Shown: positions 1 through 5,440 of the stretch, one piece after another
How positions within the stretch are numbered: position 1 is the first letter of the stretch
How the letters are laid out: the number at the start of each line of letters is the position of its first letter
Source: CAZSXS01 sp964611385
GTDB lineage: Bacteria > Bacillota > Clostridia > Lachnospirales > CAYPQA01
Reading direction: 5' to 3'
NCBI GenBank assembly: GCA_964611385.1
Contig: CAZSXS010000124.1
Span: forward strand, 1-6,151
Length of the DNA: 6,151 nucleotides
The notes under the pieces: generated by a model
The model's database searches: none
Seen by the model: only the letters and a program-made list of their open reading frames with translations
What the model was told of the DNA's origin: nothing
Made by a program: the position numbers and the translations under genes

Positions 1-87
1 TATTCTAATATCAGAGAAGCTATTTTACACCATTTTCAATAGAAAGCACTATATGAAGCTCGTTATCAAAAAGTTTTTGAGGCTGGT
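1..87 (+). other. Coding-like sequence upstream of the methyltransferase, interrupted by in-frame TAG
   Basis: In the methyltransferase frame, positions 1-39 read YSNIREAILHHFQ, then TAG at 40-42, then KALYEARYQKVFEAG running directly into the annotated start. The segment after the stop looks like a natural N-terminal helix of this methyltransferase type. It contains no ATG, GTG or TTG before 88. Either the gene once started further left and was cut by an amber mutation (CAG or AAG to TAG is one base), or 1-42 is the end of a different gene that happens to share the frame. The window edge prevents a decision. Confidence 0.4.
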
Positions 88-756
88 GTGAAACGCTGGG
101 GACACTCTCCCCAGGACGAGACACTTTTAGAAACGCTTGAAAAGTGGGTAAAGGAAAATCAGCTTACAGGAAAGAAAGTGATTGAATTTGCTTGTGGCGA
201 AGGGGCTTGCGGGGTTATTTTGTCAAAGCTGGGTTGCCAATATCACGGCGTTGACATTGCCCCCTCGGCGGTAGAAAAAGCAACTGCAGCTTTGCTGGAC
301 TTTCCCAACGCTCGCGTTGATTTATTGGACATGGTAAAGGAAACAACTGGTGAACTCTATGACGCAGCTCTGGATTGCATGGGCTTTCATATGCTGGTAA
401 CCGACCATGAAAGAAGTGCATATCTTTGCAACGCAATTCAATCCATAAAAAGCGGAGCGCCTATGCTGTTTTTCCGTCAATCTTACAGGGAAGCGGCCTA
501 CGAAGGGGTCGTGGATACTTATGAACAATGGAAGGAAATATCCGGTGAGGATTATGAAACCCCAAGCCTGCGCTGTACAAAAAACGAAGATCAAGAAATG
601 GAAGTATACATTCCTCTGGTTCCGGGTAGAGCGAAAAATAAAGAAGGATATCTGAAAGAAATGCAATCGGTAGGATTTGTCGTTGAAGATTTTGTGGAGA
701 TGAGTATGAACTCGGAAAATCCATACTCAGCCAGTATTTATGTAAGGAAGCCTTAA
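88..756 (+). CDS. Class I SAM-dependent methyltransferase
   Basis: Predicted cytosolic methyltransferase of 222 residues with a Rossmann-type SAM-binding fold; the substrate is unknown. Motif I is VIEFACGEGACG at residues 31-42 (the glycine-rich SAM loop). It is followed by YHGVDIAPSAVEKA at 52-65, where Asp56 is the usual acidic residue contacting the SAM ribose. LYDAALDCMGFHML later in the protein fits the post-motif strand, and IKSGAPMLFF fits motif VI. The GTG start at 88 is the only available start; GAGG at 79-82 lies 5 bases before it and could serve as a ribosome binding site. The frame continues upstream with plausible protein sequence to a TAG at 40-42, so the true N-terminus may be missing. 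It precedes the phosphotransferase by 33 bases in the same direction, suggesting one transcript. Adjacency to a resistance-type gene does not show that this is a resistance methylase. Confidence 0.85.
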   Translation: MKRWGHSPQDETLLETLEKWVKENQLTGKKVIEFACGEGACGVILSKLGCQYHGVDIAPSAVEKATAALLDFPNARVDLLDMVKETTGELYDAALDCMGFHMLVTDHERSAYLCNAIQSIKSGAPMLFFRQSYREAAYEGVVDTYEQWKEISGEDYETPSLRCTKNEDQEMEVYIPLVPGRAKNKEGYLKEMQSVGFVVEDFVEMSMNSENPYSASIYVRKP

Positions 757-771
757 AGGGAATTCTCAATC

Positions 772-779
772 AGGGGGGG
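772..779 (+). promoter_or_regulatory. Ribosome binding site deciding the phosphotransferase start
   Basis: AGGGGGGG lies 10 bases before GTG at 790, which is good spacing. The alternative TTG at 781 is separated from it by a single base and could not use it. This favours GTG 790. Confidence 0.6.
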
Positions 780-789
780 ATTGAATAGG

Positions 790-1599
790 GTGAGTAAGCA
801 ATTTGACTTAACAAAGTTGCCAAAAAGCATTTCTGACATAACAACAGGGCTACCATGGACCTTCGACACCTTTGGCATGTCTGGCTCAACGATTTTAGTT
901 TTTGATGAAATGGTATTGAAGATAGAAAAGCTATCTCGCACATCAGAAAATGAATTGAAATTACTGAGCTGGCTCCAAGGCAAACTGCCTGTACCAAAGC
1001 GGATTGAGGCCGTTCAGCAGGATGGTTATAGCTTTATCTTGCAGTCCAGGCTATCCGGCGAAATGGCTTGCTCGGATGGTAACCTGCAAGAGCTAAACCA
1101 TACGGTCAAAGCCCTGGCGAAAGCGCTCAGACAGCTCTGGACAATCGATCGGGGGGACTGTCCTTGCTCAAATGTGGTTGCCGAAAAGCTCAGTCAAGTG
1201 AAATGTCAAATTGAAAACAAGCTCGTAGACACAGACCACTTGGACGAAAAAACATTATCAGCAAGGGGGTTTTCCAGCTTATGGGGTTTGTACGATTTTT
1301 TGAATGAAAACCAGCCAACACAGGATTTTGTTTTCTCTCACGGTGATTTTTGTTTACCGAATGTGTTTATTTCCGGAGAAGAGATAACAGGATATATAGA
1401 CTGGGGCTGCGGTGGCATTGCCGATCGCTGGCAGGATATCACCTCCTGTGTCCGCTCACTTAGGTATAATGCTATAAACTGTGCCGGATATAACGAAGCG
1501 GATTTTTTGAACTATAAAAAGTTGCTATTTAACGAGCTTGAAATAGAGCCTGATGAAGATAAGATAAGGTATTATTGCTTGCTAGACGAATTGTTTTAA
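790..1599 (+). CDS. APH(3')-like aminoglycoside O-phosphotransferase
   Basis: Cytosolic kinase-fold enzyme of 269 residues (GTG start), close to the 264 of APH(3')-IIIa. The family transfers the ATP gamma-phosphate to the 3'-hydroxyl of kanamycin/neomycin-type aminoglycosides. N-lobe: FGMSGSTILVF (nucleotide loop), MVLKIE with Lys44, and Glu55 in the helix before LQGKLPVP, matching the Lys44/Glu60 pair of APH(3')-IIIa. Catalytic loop: SHGDFCLPN with His184, Asp186 (base) and Asn191. Metal ligand: Asp204 in GYIDWG. The C-terminus YYCLLDELF is almost the same as the YYILLDELF ending of APH(3')-IIIa; this tail contributes to aminoglycoside binding. All catalytic residues are present, so an active enzyme is expected, but the sequence as a whole is clearly not one of the classic alleles I recall. 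The substrate range is therefore unproven, and a related small-molecule kinase role is possible. Confidence 0.85.
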   Translation: MSKQFDLTKLPKSISDITTGLPWTFDTFGMSGSTILVFDEMVLKIEKLSRTSENELKLLSWLQGKLPVPKRIEAVQQDGYSFILQSRLSGEMACSDGNLQELNHTVKALAKALRQLWTIDRGDCPCSNVVAEKLSQVKCQIENKLVDTDHLDEKTLSARGFSSLWGLYDFLNENQPTQDFVFSHGDFCLPNVFISGEEITGYIDWGCGGIADRWQDITSCVRSLRYNAINCAGYNEADFLNYKKLLFNELEIEPDEDKIRYYCLLDELF

Positions 1600-1649
1600 A
1601 TAGGTCGTTTTACATAAATTCATTCACTACCAAATAGTAACAAAACTAA

Positions 1650-1695
1650 AAAGAAGGGGTTGCTTACTGTAATCATGGTAAGCAACCCCTTCTTT
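1650..1695. terminator. Bidirectional hairpin terminator between convergent genes
   Basis: Perfect 18-bp inverted repeat, with arms at 1650-1667 and 1678-1695 and a 10-base loop. It sits between the convergent phosphotransferase and ROK kinase genes. The leftward transcript exits into a T-rich tail (TTTAGTTTTG on the minus strand), so it is a good terminator for nanE-nanK. The rightward tail (ATTCGACTC) is poor in T but the stem itself is very stable. Confidence 0.88.
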
Positions 1696-1755
1696 ATTCG
1701 ACTCTTTCGAATTTTCATATCTTTCAAAATTTCCGTGGGATTTATATCACACCCA

Positions 1756-2640
1756 TTATAATAGCAAGCAAGCATACATAGCTCCCATCAGCCCTGCTTT
1801 GTTCCCCAAGAGGGATTGATGTACTTGCGTGCCTCTAAAGCTTGGAATCAGCTTTTTCTGTAGCTCTCTAGTAATTTCCTCCACACAGTAAGCCTGTTCC
1901 ATTACACCACCGCCCAATACAATCCGCTCCGGATGAAGAGCATGGGTGAGGGAGACAAGCCCCAGAACGATTTCCTGTATCCAATCCTGCAAAATCGGCT
2001 GCAATTTTGATTTCAGATCCAAATCGCTGCTCGTCTGTTCTAAGGCAGCAAAAATCTGCCGACCATTCAACTGTAATCCAGTCCGGGTTTGTACGGATTG
2101 AATCAGCGCATTTGTGGAAGCATACATTTCATAGCAGCCCCGACCTCCGCAGACACAGGGCAGACCTTCTGGATGTGTAATCAGATGTCCAACTTCCCCC
2201 GCTGAGCCAAGGCCTTCATAGACTGCCTTGTTGACTATGATAGCGCCACCGATGCCTGTGCCGTAAGCCACAAACAGAAAATGCTCGCAGCCCTTTCCGC
2301 AGCCATAGGCCGCTTCCCCCAATCCGGCGGCGTTTACGTCATTCAGGACGGCAACGGGAAGCTTGAGCCTTTCCTCTAAGATGGACCGCAAAGGCGTTCC
2401 GGTGTAGCCGGGCATGGACTCCGTCGCAAAGGTAATGGTGCCATTTTTGACTTGTCCTGTGGTGCTGATGCCCAGGGCAGAAAGCTTTCCGAATTTTTCG
2501 GCATAGCTGCAAATGGTATTGAGTAAGGCCTCTGTCCCCTTCTGTGCATGGGTGGGCACTTCCTCAAAGTGCTCCATTTGTTCGTTGACGAAGCTGGCAA
2601 GCTTCATGCTGGTGCCGCCGATATCAAGAGCAAGTATCAT
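1756..2640 (-). CDS. nanK: ROK-family sugar kinase, probable N-acetylmannosamine kinase
   Basis: Cytosolic kinase of 294 residues, the normal size for the ROK family. The actin-like ATP-binding loop is LDIGGT at residues 5-10. The sugar-binding LND motif ends at Asp101, the expected catalytic base. GTGIGG at 127-132 is the second phosphate-contacting loop. ExGH at 149-152 and CVCGGRGCYE at 162-171 form the ROK zinc site (His152, Cys162, Cys164, Cys169), and LGGGV is at 242-246. ROK kinases cannot be assigned to a sugar from these motifs alone. The ManNAc assignment is inferred from overlap with nanE: ManNAc + ATP would give the ManNAc-6-P that NanE uses. Glucokinase is the alternative. The start at 2640 is preferred over an upstream in-frame ATG (2664) because GGGAGG sits 5 bases before it and the family begins at about this point. 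It overlaps nanE by 17 bases, implying translational coupling. Confidence 0.87.
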   Translation of the reverse strand: MILALDIGGTSMKLASFVNEQMEHFEEVPTHAQKGTEALLNTICSYAEKFGKLSALGISTTGQVKNGTITFATESMPGYTGTPLRSILEERLKLPVAVLNDVNAAGLGEAAYGCGKGCEHFLFVAYGTGIGGAIIVNKAVYEGLGSAGEVGHLITHPEGLPCVCGGRGCYEMYASTNALIQSVQTRTGLQLNGRQIFAALEQTSSDLDLKSKLQPILQDWIQEIVLGLVSLTHALHPERIVLGGGVMEQAYCVEEITRELQKKLIPSFRGTQVHQSLLGNKAGLMGAMYACLLL

Positions 2641-3322
2641 CTTTGCCTCCCATTGTCTGAACAAAGCGCTTCGTAATCTCCATAGGACGGGTAATAGCTG
2701 TGCCTACAACCGCACAGTGTACGCCCAGAGACATGACCTGTGCAAGCTGTTCTGGTGTCCAGATTCCGCCTTCAGCGATGATGGGTACATTTAGCTTCAG
2801 TATGGCCTTGATGAGCTCATAGTTGGGTAAAGGAGTGCCTTTGGTGTTTTCAGTGTAACCGCAAAGGGTGGTTCCGATGTAATCAAAGCCAAGTGCTGCC
2901 GCCGCTTCACAATCGGAATATTCTGAACAATCGGCCATAAAAAGCTGCTTGGGATACTTTTGGCGCAGGATTGGAAAAAGGGTTTTGATGGTGCTACCAT
3001 CAGGACGAATCCGGTCTGTGGCGTCTATGGCAATCACATCGGCTCCGCATTGTACCAGAGCGTCTACTTCAGCCATAGTGGGCGTAATGTAAACGATCGC
3101 ACCAGGGTAATCCTTTTTGATAATGCCGATGACAGGTAAGTCAACAGCCTTCTTAATTTCGACGATATCCTCCACAGAATTCGCTCGGATGCCCACGGCC
3201 CCACCCAGCTTGGCAGCAACTGCCATCCTGGACATAATATAGCTGCTATGTAGAGGTTCATTGCTTAGGGCCTGGCAGGAAACAATAAGCCCGCCCTTGG
3301 TTTGAGTATTAAAATTATTCAT
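2624..3322 (-). CDS. nanE: N-acetylmannosamine-6-phosphate 2-epimerase
   Basis: TIM-barrel enzyme of 232 residues that interconverts ManNAc-6-P and GlcNAc-6-P, feeding sialic acid and ManNAc into amino-sugar catabolism. Family signatures run in order: GGLIVSCQA (10-18), GGAVGIRA (40-47), PVIGIIK (63-69), ITPT (79-82), DVIAIDAT (95-102), GTTLCGYT (150-157), IIAEGGI (181-187) and AVVGTAITRP near the C-terminus. Lys69 and Glu184 match by position and context the catalytic lysine and glutamate (Lys66/Glu180) described for Clostridium perfringens NanE. The protein looks intact. The ATG at 3322 is the natural start, but it now has no Shine-Dalgarno: the preceding bases are GACAACGGACTT, contributed mostly by the right end of the inserted IS607 element. 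No lyase, transporter or deaminase gene is visible in the window, so the rest of the pathway must lie elsewhere. Confidence 0.95.
   Translation of the reverse strand: MNNFNTQTKGGLIVSCQALSNEPLHSSYIMSRMAVAAKLGGAVGIRANSVEDIVEIKKAVDLPVIGIIKKDYPGAIVYITPTMAEVDALVQCGADVIAIDATDRIRPDGSTIKTLFPILRQKYPKQLFMADCSEYSDCEAAAALGFDYIGTTLCGYTENTKGTPLPNYELIKAILKLNVPIIAEGGIWTPEQLAQVMSLGVHCAVVGTAITRPMEITKRFVQTMGGKDDTCS
2646..2651 (-). promoter_or_regulatory. Shine-Dalgarno of nanK, inside the nanE coding region
   Basis: GGGAGG on the minus strand, 5 bases before the ATG at 2640 and inside the last codons of nanE. It fixes the kinase start and shows that nanK kept its own strong site while nanE lost its one. Confidence 0.75.
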
Positions 3323-3328
3323 AAGTCC

Positions 3329-3500
3329 GTTGTCAAAACTATATAAAATTCTATAACAAGTTGAAAAAAGTCTATTCCTTGTTCACTGCGTCCGATTTTG
3401 CGAAGTTGCTGCTACTTTCGTTTGTTTGACGCTCCGAAGGCTTAAATTCCCGTACAACGAACGGTACTACTGCGTTTTTTGTTTTCACGCCGTATCTTTA
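3329..3500 (-). ncRNA. Candidate omega RNA (reRNA) region of the IS607 tnpB
   Basis: TnpB nucleases use an RNA made from the 3' end of tnpB and the right end of the transposon, with its guide read from flanking DNA. Here about 156 noncoding bases separate the tnpB stop from the element end. They include a small hairpin CCGT-loop-ACGG at 3450-3464 and the adjoining GGAATTTAAGCCTTCGGAGC (3450-3431), with a CUUCGG tetraloop. This kind of sequence is, as I recall, typical downstream of clostridial tnpB genes. The 5' boundary is not known and probably lies inside tnpB. Past the element end the transcript would run into GGACTTATGAATAATTTT, the nanE start region. Existence and limits of the RNA are inferred from family knowledge. 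Confidence 0.6.
3342..3358 (+). repeat. Right-end subterminal repeat of the IS607 element
   Basis: TATAAAATTCTATAACA, inverted relative to the left-end copy at 5264-5280 (14 of 17 positions identical). It starts 13 bases inside the inferred right end. It is probably a TnpA binding site. Confidence 0.55.
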
Positions 3501-4609
3501 TATCTTGCAAGATTTATACTCGCTTGATAGTCCCGGTCGATTTCGTTGTGACAAACAGGGCATTTGTAAACTCTTTCTGTTAGTTTCAAGTCCTTCTTTA
3601 TAAATCCGCAGTTACAGCATGTTTTGGACGATGGATAAAATCGATCGGCTCTTATAAATTCAATGCCGTAAAATACGCATTTATACACAAGAATACTCAT
3701 AAAAAGAGTAAAGCCCTGCTCACTAATAGCCTTTGATAAGTGTCTGTTTTTCATCATTCCTTTAACATTCAAGTTCTCCATCACAACACGGCTTGGCTTG
3801 GTTTTCACTAGGGTCGTTGTTGCTTGATGGATATGATTCAGACGTATATTGGCTATCTTTCGGTGTGTCAGCCTTATTTGTTTTTCGAGTTTTATAATGT
3901 TACGAGTTTTGACATACTCCTTTCCTTTTTTATTTTTCTCGTATTTACGAGACACTTTACGCTGTAACCTGCGTAGTTTTTTTGCTTGTTTTCTTGCCTT
4001 TTTTGTCTTGTTTATGTTTTCAAACTTCATTTCGTTTGAACAAACAGCCAACTCTTTTATGCCAACATCAATGCCAATTGATTCTTCTGTTAATTCAACT
4101 TTAGGTTGGCACATATCAATACCTACGCTTATGTACCAGTATTTACCATCAAACGAAATCCTAGGATTATGAAACTTCTCTTCACTGATTCGTTCCGGTT
4201 CTGATACACTGACCCAACCAACTTTTTCTATCAAAAACTTACCATCTTTAAATTTTAGCTTGATATTGTCGTTATAAAACTTTGGAGCTGTGCGTCTTTT
4301 GCTTTTGAATTTCGGAAAGCCTGCCTGACCATTGAAAAAACGCTTATAAGCGTTGCAAGCGTCCTTGATTGCCTGCTTGCTTATGTTGTTACTCGTCTCA
4401 TAAAGCCATGCATATTCTTCTTTTTGTTTTAGCTGCGTAAATTCCTTCCTCAATGCTTGGTCGTTTAGGAACTTACCACCGCTATCATGATTTTCCTTCT
4501 CTTGAGCCAACGCCCAGTTATACGCAAAACGGGCTGCTCCGGCGGATTTTTGTAACTGTGTTTCCTGTTCCTTAGTTGGTTTTAGCCGTACTTTCACTGC
4601 TTTTATCAT
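3485..4609 (-). CDS. tnpB: TnpB RNA-guided endonuclease of an IS607 element
   Basis: Protein of 374 residues, a complete TnpB of the Cas12-ancestor family. Known TnpBs cut DNA next to a transposon-associated motif using an omega RNA guide, which helps the element persist at its donor site. It begins with the usual MIKAVKVRLKPT and helix-turn-helix-like N-terminal region. RuvC residues are Asp181 (GIDVGIKEL), Glu278 (VVMENL) and Asp360 (DRDYQASINLA). The zinc finger uses Cys331/Cys334 (KTCCNCG) and Cys350/Cys353 (YKCPVC). A very basic stretch at about 201-235 fits nucleic-acid binding. The C-terminal motif has Gln where many TnpBs have Asn (DRDxN); the catalytic Asp is kept. The gene overlaps the end of tnpA by 38 bases, so they are likely co-translated. 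No frameshift or internal stop is seen, so activity is plausible. Confidence 0.95.
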   Translation of the reverse strand: MIKAVKVRLKPTKEQETQLQKSAGAARFAYNWALAQEKENHDSGGKFLNDQALRKEFTQLKQKEEYAWLYETSNNISKQAIKDACNAYKRFFNGQAGFPKFKSKRRTAPKFYNDNIKLKFKDGKFLIEKVGWVSVSEPERISEEKFHNPRISFDGKYWYISVGIDMCQPKVELTEESIGIDVGIKELAVCSNEMKFENINKTKKARKQAKKLRRLQRKVSRKYEKNKKGKEYVKTRNIIKLEKQIRLTHRKIANIRLNHIHQATTTLVKTKPSRVVMENLNVKGMMKNRHLSKAISEQGFTLFMSILVYKCVFYGIEFIRADRFYPSSKTCCNCGFIKKDLKLTERVYKCPVCHNEIDRDYQASINLARYKDTA

Positions 4610-5213
4610 CTTCTAAAAGTTCCTTTATCATTCTCTTAGCTTTATTGGCACGTTTGCCTTGTAATTTGCAACTGAAAACCGTAACGATTTGAACTAAATC
4701 TTCTACTAATTCTTGTTCCTCTGTGCGCTCTGTAGTGTCGATAATCTCTATCGTTGTTCCATACTTAACGCAAAGATTCTCGACTATCTCATAACCAAAA
4801 CTGAGTAATCGGTCTTTGTACAGAATCACGATTTTATCAACTTCGTATGAAGTTATCATTGATAGTAGTTGATTTAGCGCTTTCTTGTTATAGTTTATGC
4901 CGCTTCCAATATCTGAAAGAATTTCAAAAGAATAACCTCTCGCACACATAAATGATTTAACATTCTCTATTTGTCTTTCAAGGTCGTCTTTTTGTTTATT
5001 ACTTGATACTCGGCAATATCCTATAACTTTTCGGCTTTTTTGTCGCTCGTTTTTTAAGCCTAAATAATGATAAAGTTGTTCTTGCGAATAATATCTGTAA
5101 CCGCTTTTGCCCGTATGATGGGGTTTTAATCTTCCTGTTTTATCCCAATTTCTAAGACTTTGCTGTGTTACACCGATTAGCCCCGCAAATTTCCCTATTC
5201 CATAATATTCCAT
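4572..5213 (-). CDS. tnpA: IS607-family serine recombinase transposase
   Basis: Protein of 213 residues. An N-terminal MerR-like winged-helix DNA-binding segment (about 1-55, YYGIGKFAGLIGVTQQSLRNWD, then GRLKPHHTGKSGYRYYS) precedes a small serine-resolvase catalytic domain (about 62-200). The nucleophile is Ser70 in YCRVSSNKQ, with Arg68 beside it. The resolvase core continues with DLERQ, DIGSGINYNKK and VILYKDRLLSFG (the conserved DR-L segment). This DNA-binding-domain-first order is characteristic of IS607 TnpA. It catalyses excision to a circle and low-specificity reintegration at GG. The start at 5213 is preferred over ATG 5231: AGGGTGAT precedes it by a few bases, and the ATG at 5231 overlaps the -10 box of the predicted promoter. 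It appears intact. Confidence 0.93.
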   Translation of the reverse strand: MEYYGIGKFAGLIGVTQQSLRNWDKTGRLKPHHTGKSGYRYYSQEQLYHYLGLKNERQKSRKVIGYCRVSSNKQKDDLERQIENVKSFMCARGYSFEILSDIGSGINYNKKALNQLLSMITSYEVDKIVILYKDRLLSFGYEIVENLCVKYGTTIEIIDTTERTEEQELVEDLVQIVTVFSCKLQGKRANKAKRMIKELLEDDKSSESTAKTN

Positions 5214-5229
5214 AACATCACCCTGACGC

Positions 5230-5258
5230 ATTATAACAATTTTAATTGTTTATATCAA
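5230..5258 (-). promoter_or_regulatory. Sigma-70-type promoter of tnpA-tnpB
   Basis: On the minus strand, TTGATA (5258-5253) and TATAAT (5235-5230) are separated by exactly 17 bases. The -10 box is a perfect match and the -35 matches 5 of 6. The expected start near 5223 gives a leader of only about 10 bases before ATG 5213, with the Shine-Dalgarno at the very 5' end of the transcript. Confidence 0.75.
5235..5250. promoter_or_regulatory. 16-bp palindrome in the tnpA promoter spacer, possible operator
   Basis: AACAATT-TT-AATTGTT is a perfect 7-bp inverted repeat around two bases. It fills the spacer between the -35 and -10 boxes of the tnpA promoter. A dimeric repressor bound here would block RNA polymerase; TnpA itself, with its MerR-like domain, is a candidate. 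The role is inferred from position only. Confidence 0.5.
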
Positions 5259-5263
5259 GATGC

Positions 5264-5280
5264 TTTTATAGTGTTTTATA
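5264..5280 (-). repeat. Left-end subterminal repeat of the IS607 element
   Basis: On the minus strand it reads TATAAAACACTATAAAA, the partner of the right-end copy at 3342-3358. It begins 22 bases inside the inferred left end. Within it and just outside, ATTATAAAAC and ACTATAAAAG repeat with a 10-base period, about one helical turn, as expected for cooperative recombinase binding. Confidence 0.55.
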
Positions 5281-5302
5281 ATATTTGTCTAACTGTTGTT
5301 AT

Positions 5303-5310
5303 CCCTCCTT
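5303..5310 (-). promoter_or_regulatory. Stranded original Shine-Dalgarno of nanE
   Basis: AAGGAGGG on the minus strand abuts the left end of the IS607 element. Before insertion it would have been followed by ACTT and the nanE ATG now at 3322. It is now almost 2 kb from the gene it served. The only start codon close downstream belongs to tnpA, which has its own promoter and site. Confidence 0.75.
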
Positions 5311-5317
5311 CTCTTTC

Positions 5318-5420
5318 TATACTCAGTCATGTCCAACGTTGCAAGGTCGCCACCCAAAGCACTAGAATTGATCCCGTTTGAATGAGGGCGGCTTAGTAAA
5401 TGTTTAATGGACTGAGTATA
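5318..5420. repeat. 103-bp imperfect palindrome, MITE-like
   Basis: The ends TATACTCAGTC (5318-5328) and GACTGAGTATA (5410-5420) are a perfect 11-bp inverted repeat. Similarity continues inward: GTCCA/TGGAC, an AAC-TT-AAG stretch, GCCACCC/GGGCGGC with one mismatch, and CAAA/TTTG. The whole unit could fold into one long hairpin. It carries no coding capacity. Terminal TA on both sides resembles the TA target duplication of IS630/mariner-type elements and their MITEs (for example pneumococcal RUP, of about 107 bp), but I cannot name a parent. Alternatives are a structured RNA, an invertible segment, or a remnant of a larger insertion sequence. Confidence 0.55.
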
Positions 5421-5440
5421 ACAGGGCTTCAAAGTATGTT

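Larger units (their letters stand above)
3329..5302 (-). mobile_element. IS607-family insertion sequence (tnpA serine recombinase plus tnpB)
   Basis: Intact element of about 1974 bp containing tnpA, tnpB and a right-end RNA region, all leftward. The ends are inferred. Just outside the left end (minus strand) is AAGGAGGG, and just outside the right end is GGACTTATG. IS607 serine recombinases recombine at a GG dinucleotide without a longer target duplication, which fits the shared GG. Taking GG as the core leaves an element starting ATAACAACAG and ending GACAAC; one base of uncertainty remains because the left flank has GGG. Related subterminal repeats lie inside both ends (3342-3358 and 5264-5280). 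Joining the flanks reconstructs a consensus nanE ribosome binding site, which independently supports these boundaries. Confidence 0.85.

Noticed and set aside
2641..2664. Upstream in-frame ATG (2664) for the ROK kinase
   Set aside because: It adds eight residues not typical of the family and lacks a Shine-Dalgarno, while GGGAGG lies just before ATG 2640.
3331..3345. Outward promoter in the right end driving nanE (TATAGT at 3343-3338; TTGACA at 3336-3331)
   Set aside because: TATAGT has no credible -35 at the right distance and would leave a leader of under 10 bases. TTGACA lies only 8 bases before the ATG and cannot serve this gene.
3429..3480. CRISPR-like or riboswitch structure after tnpB
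   Set aside because: There are no regular direct repeats and no recognisable riboswitch core. Position and sequence fit the tnpB-associated RNA better.
3849..4172. 107-codon rightward frame opposite tnpB
   Set aside because: It is an antisense shadow of tnpB with low-complexity hydrophobic translation and no start signals.
5214..5231. Upstream ATG (5231) for tnpA
   Set aside because: It overlaps the -10 box TATAAT, so it would not be on the transcript from the predicted promoter, and it has no ribosome binding site.
5303..5344. Original nanE promoter TTGCAA-17-TATAGA just before the stranded Shine-Dalgarno
   Set aside because: Both hexamers match only 4 of 6, and the transcript would begin almost on the Shine-Dalgarno.
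5318..5420. Palindrome as an integron attC site
   Set aside because: GTCCAAC fits the RYYYAAC core, but the partner GTTTAAT does not fit GTTRRRY, and no integrase or cassette structure is present.
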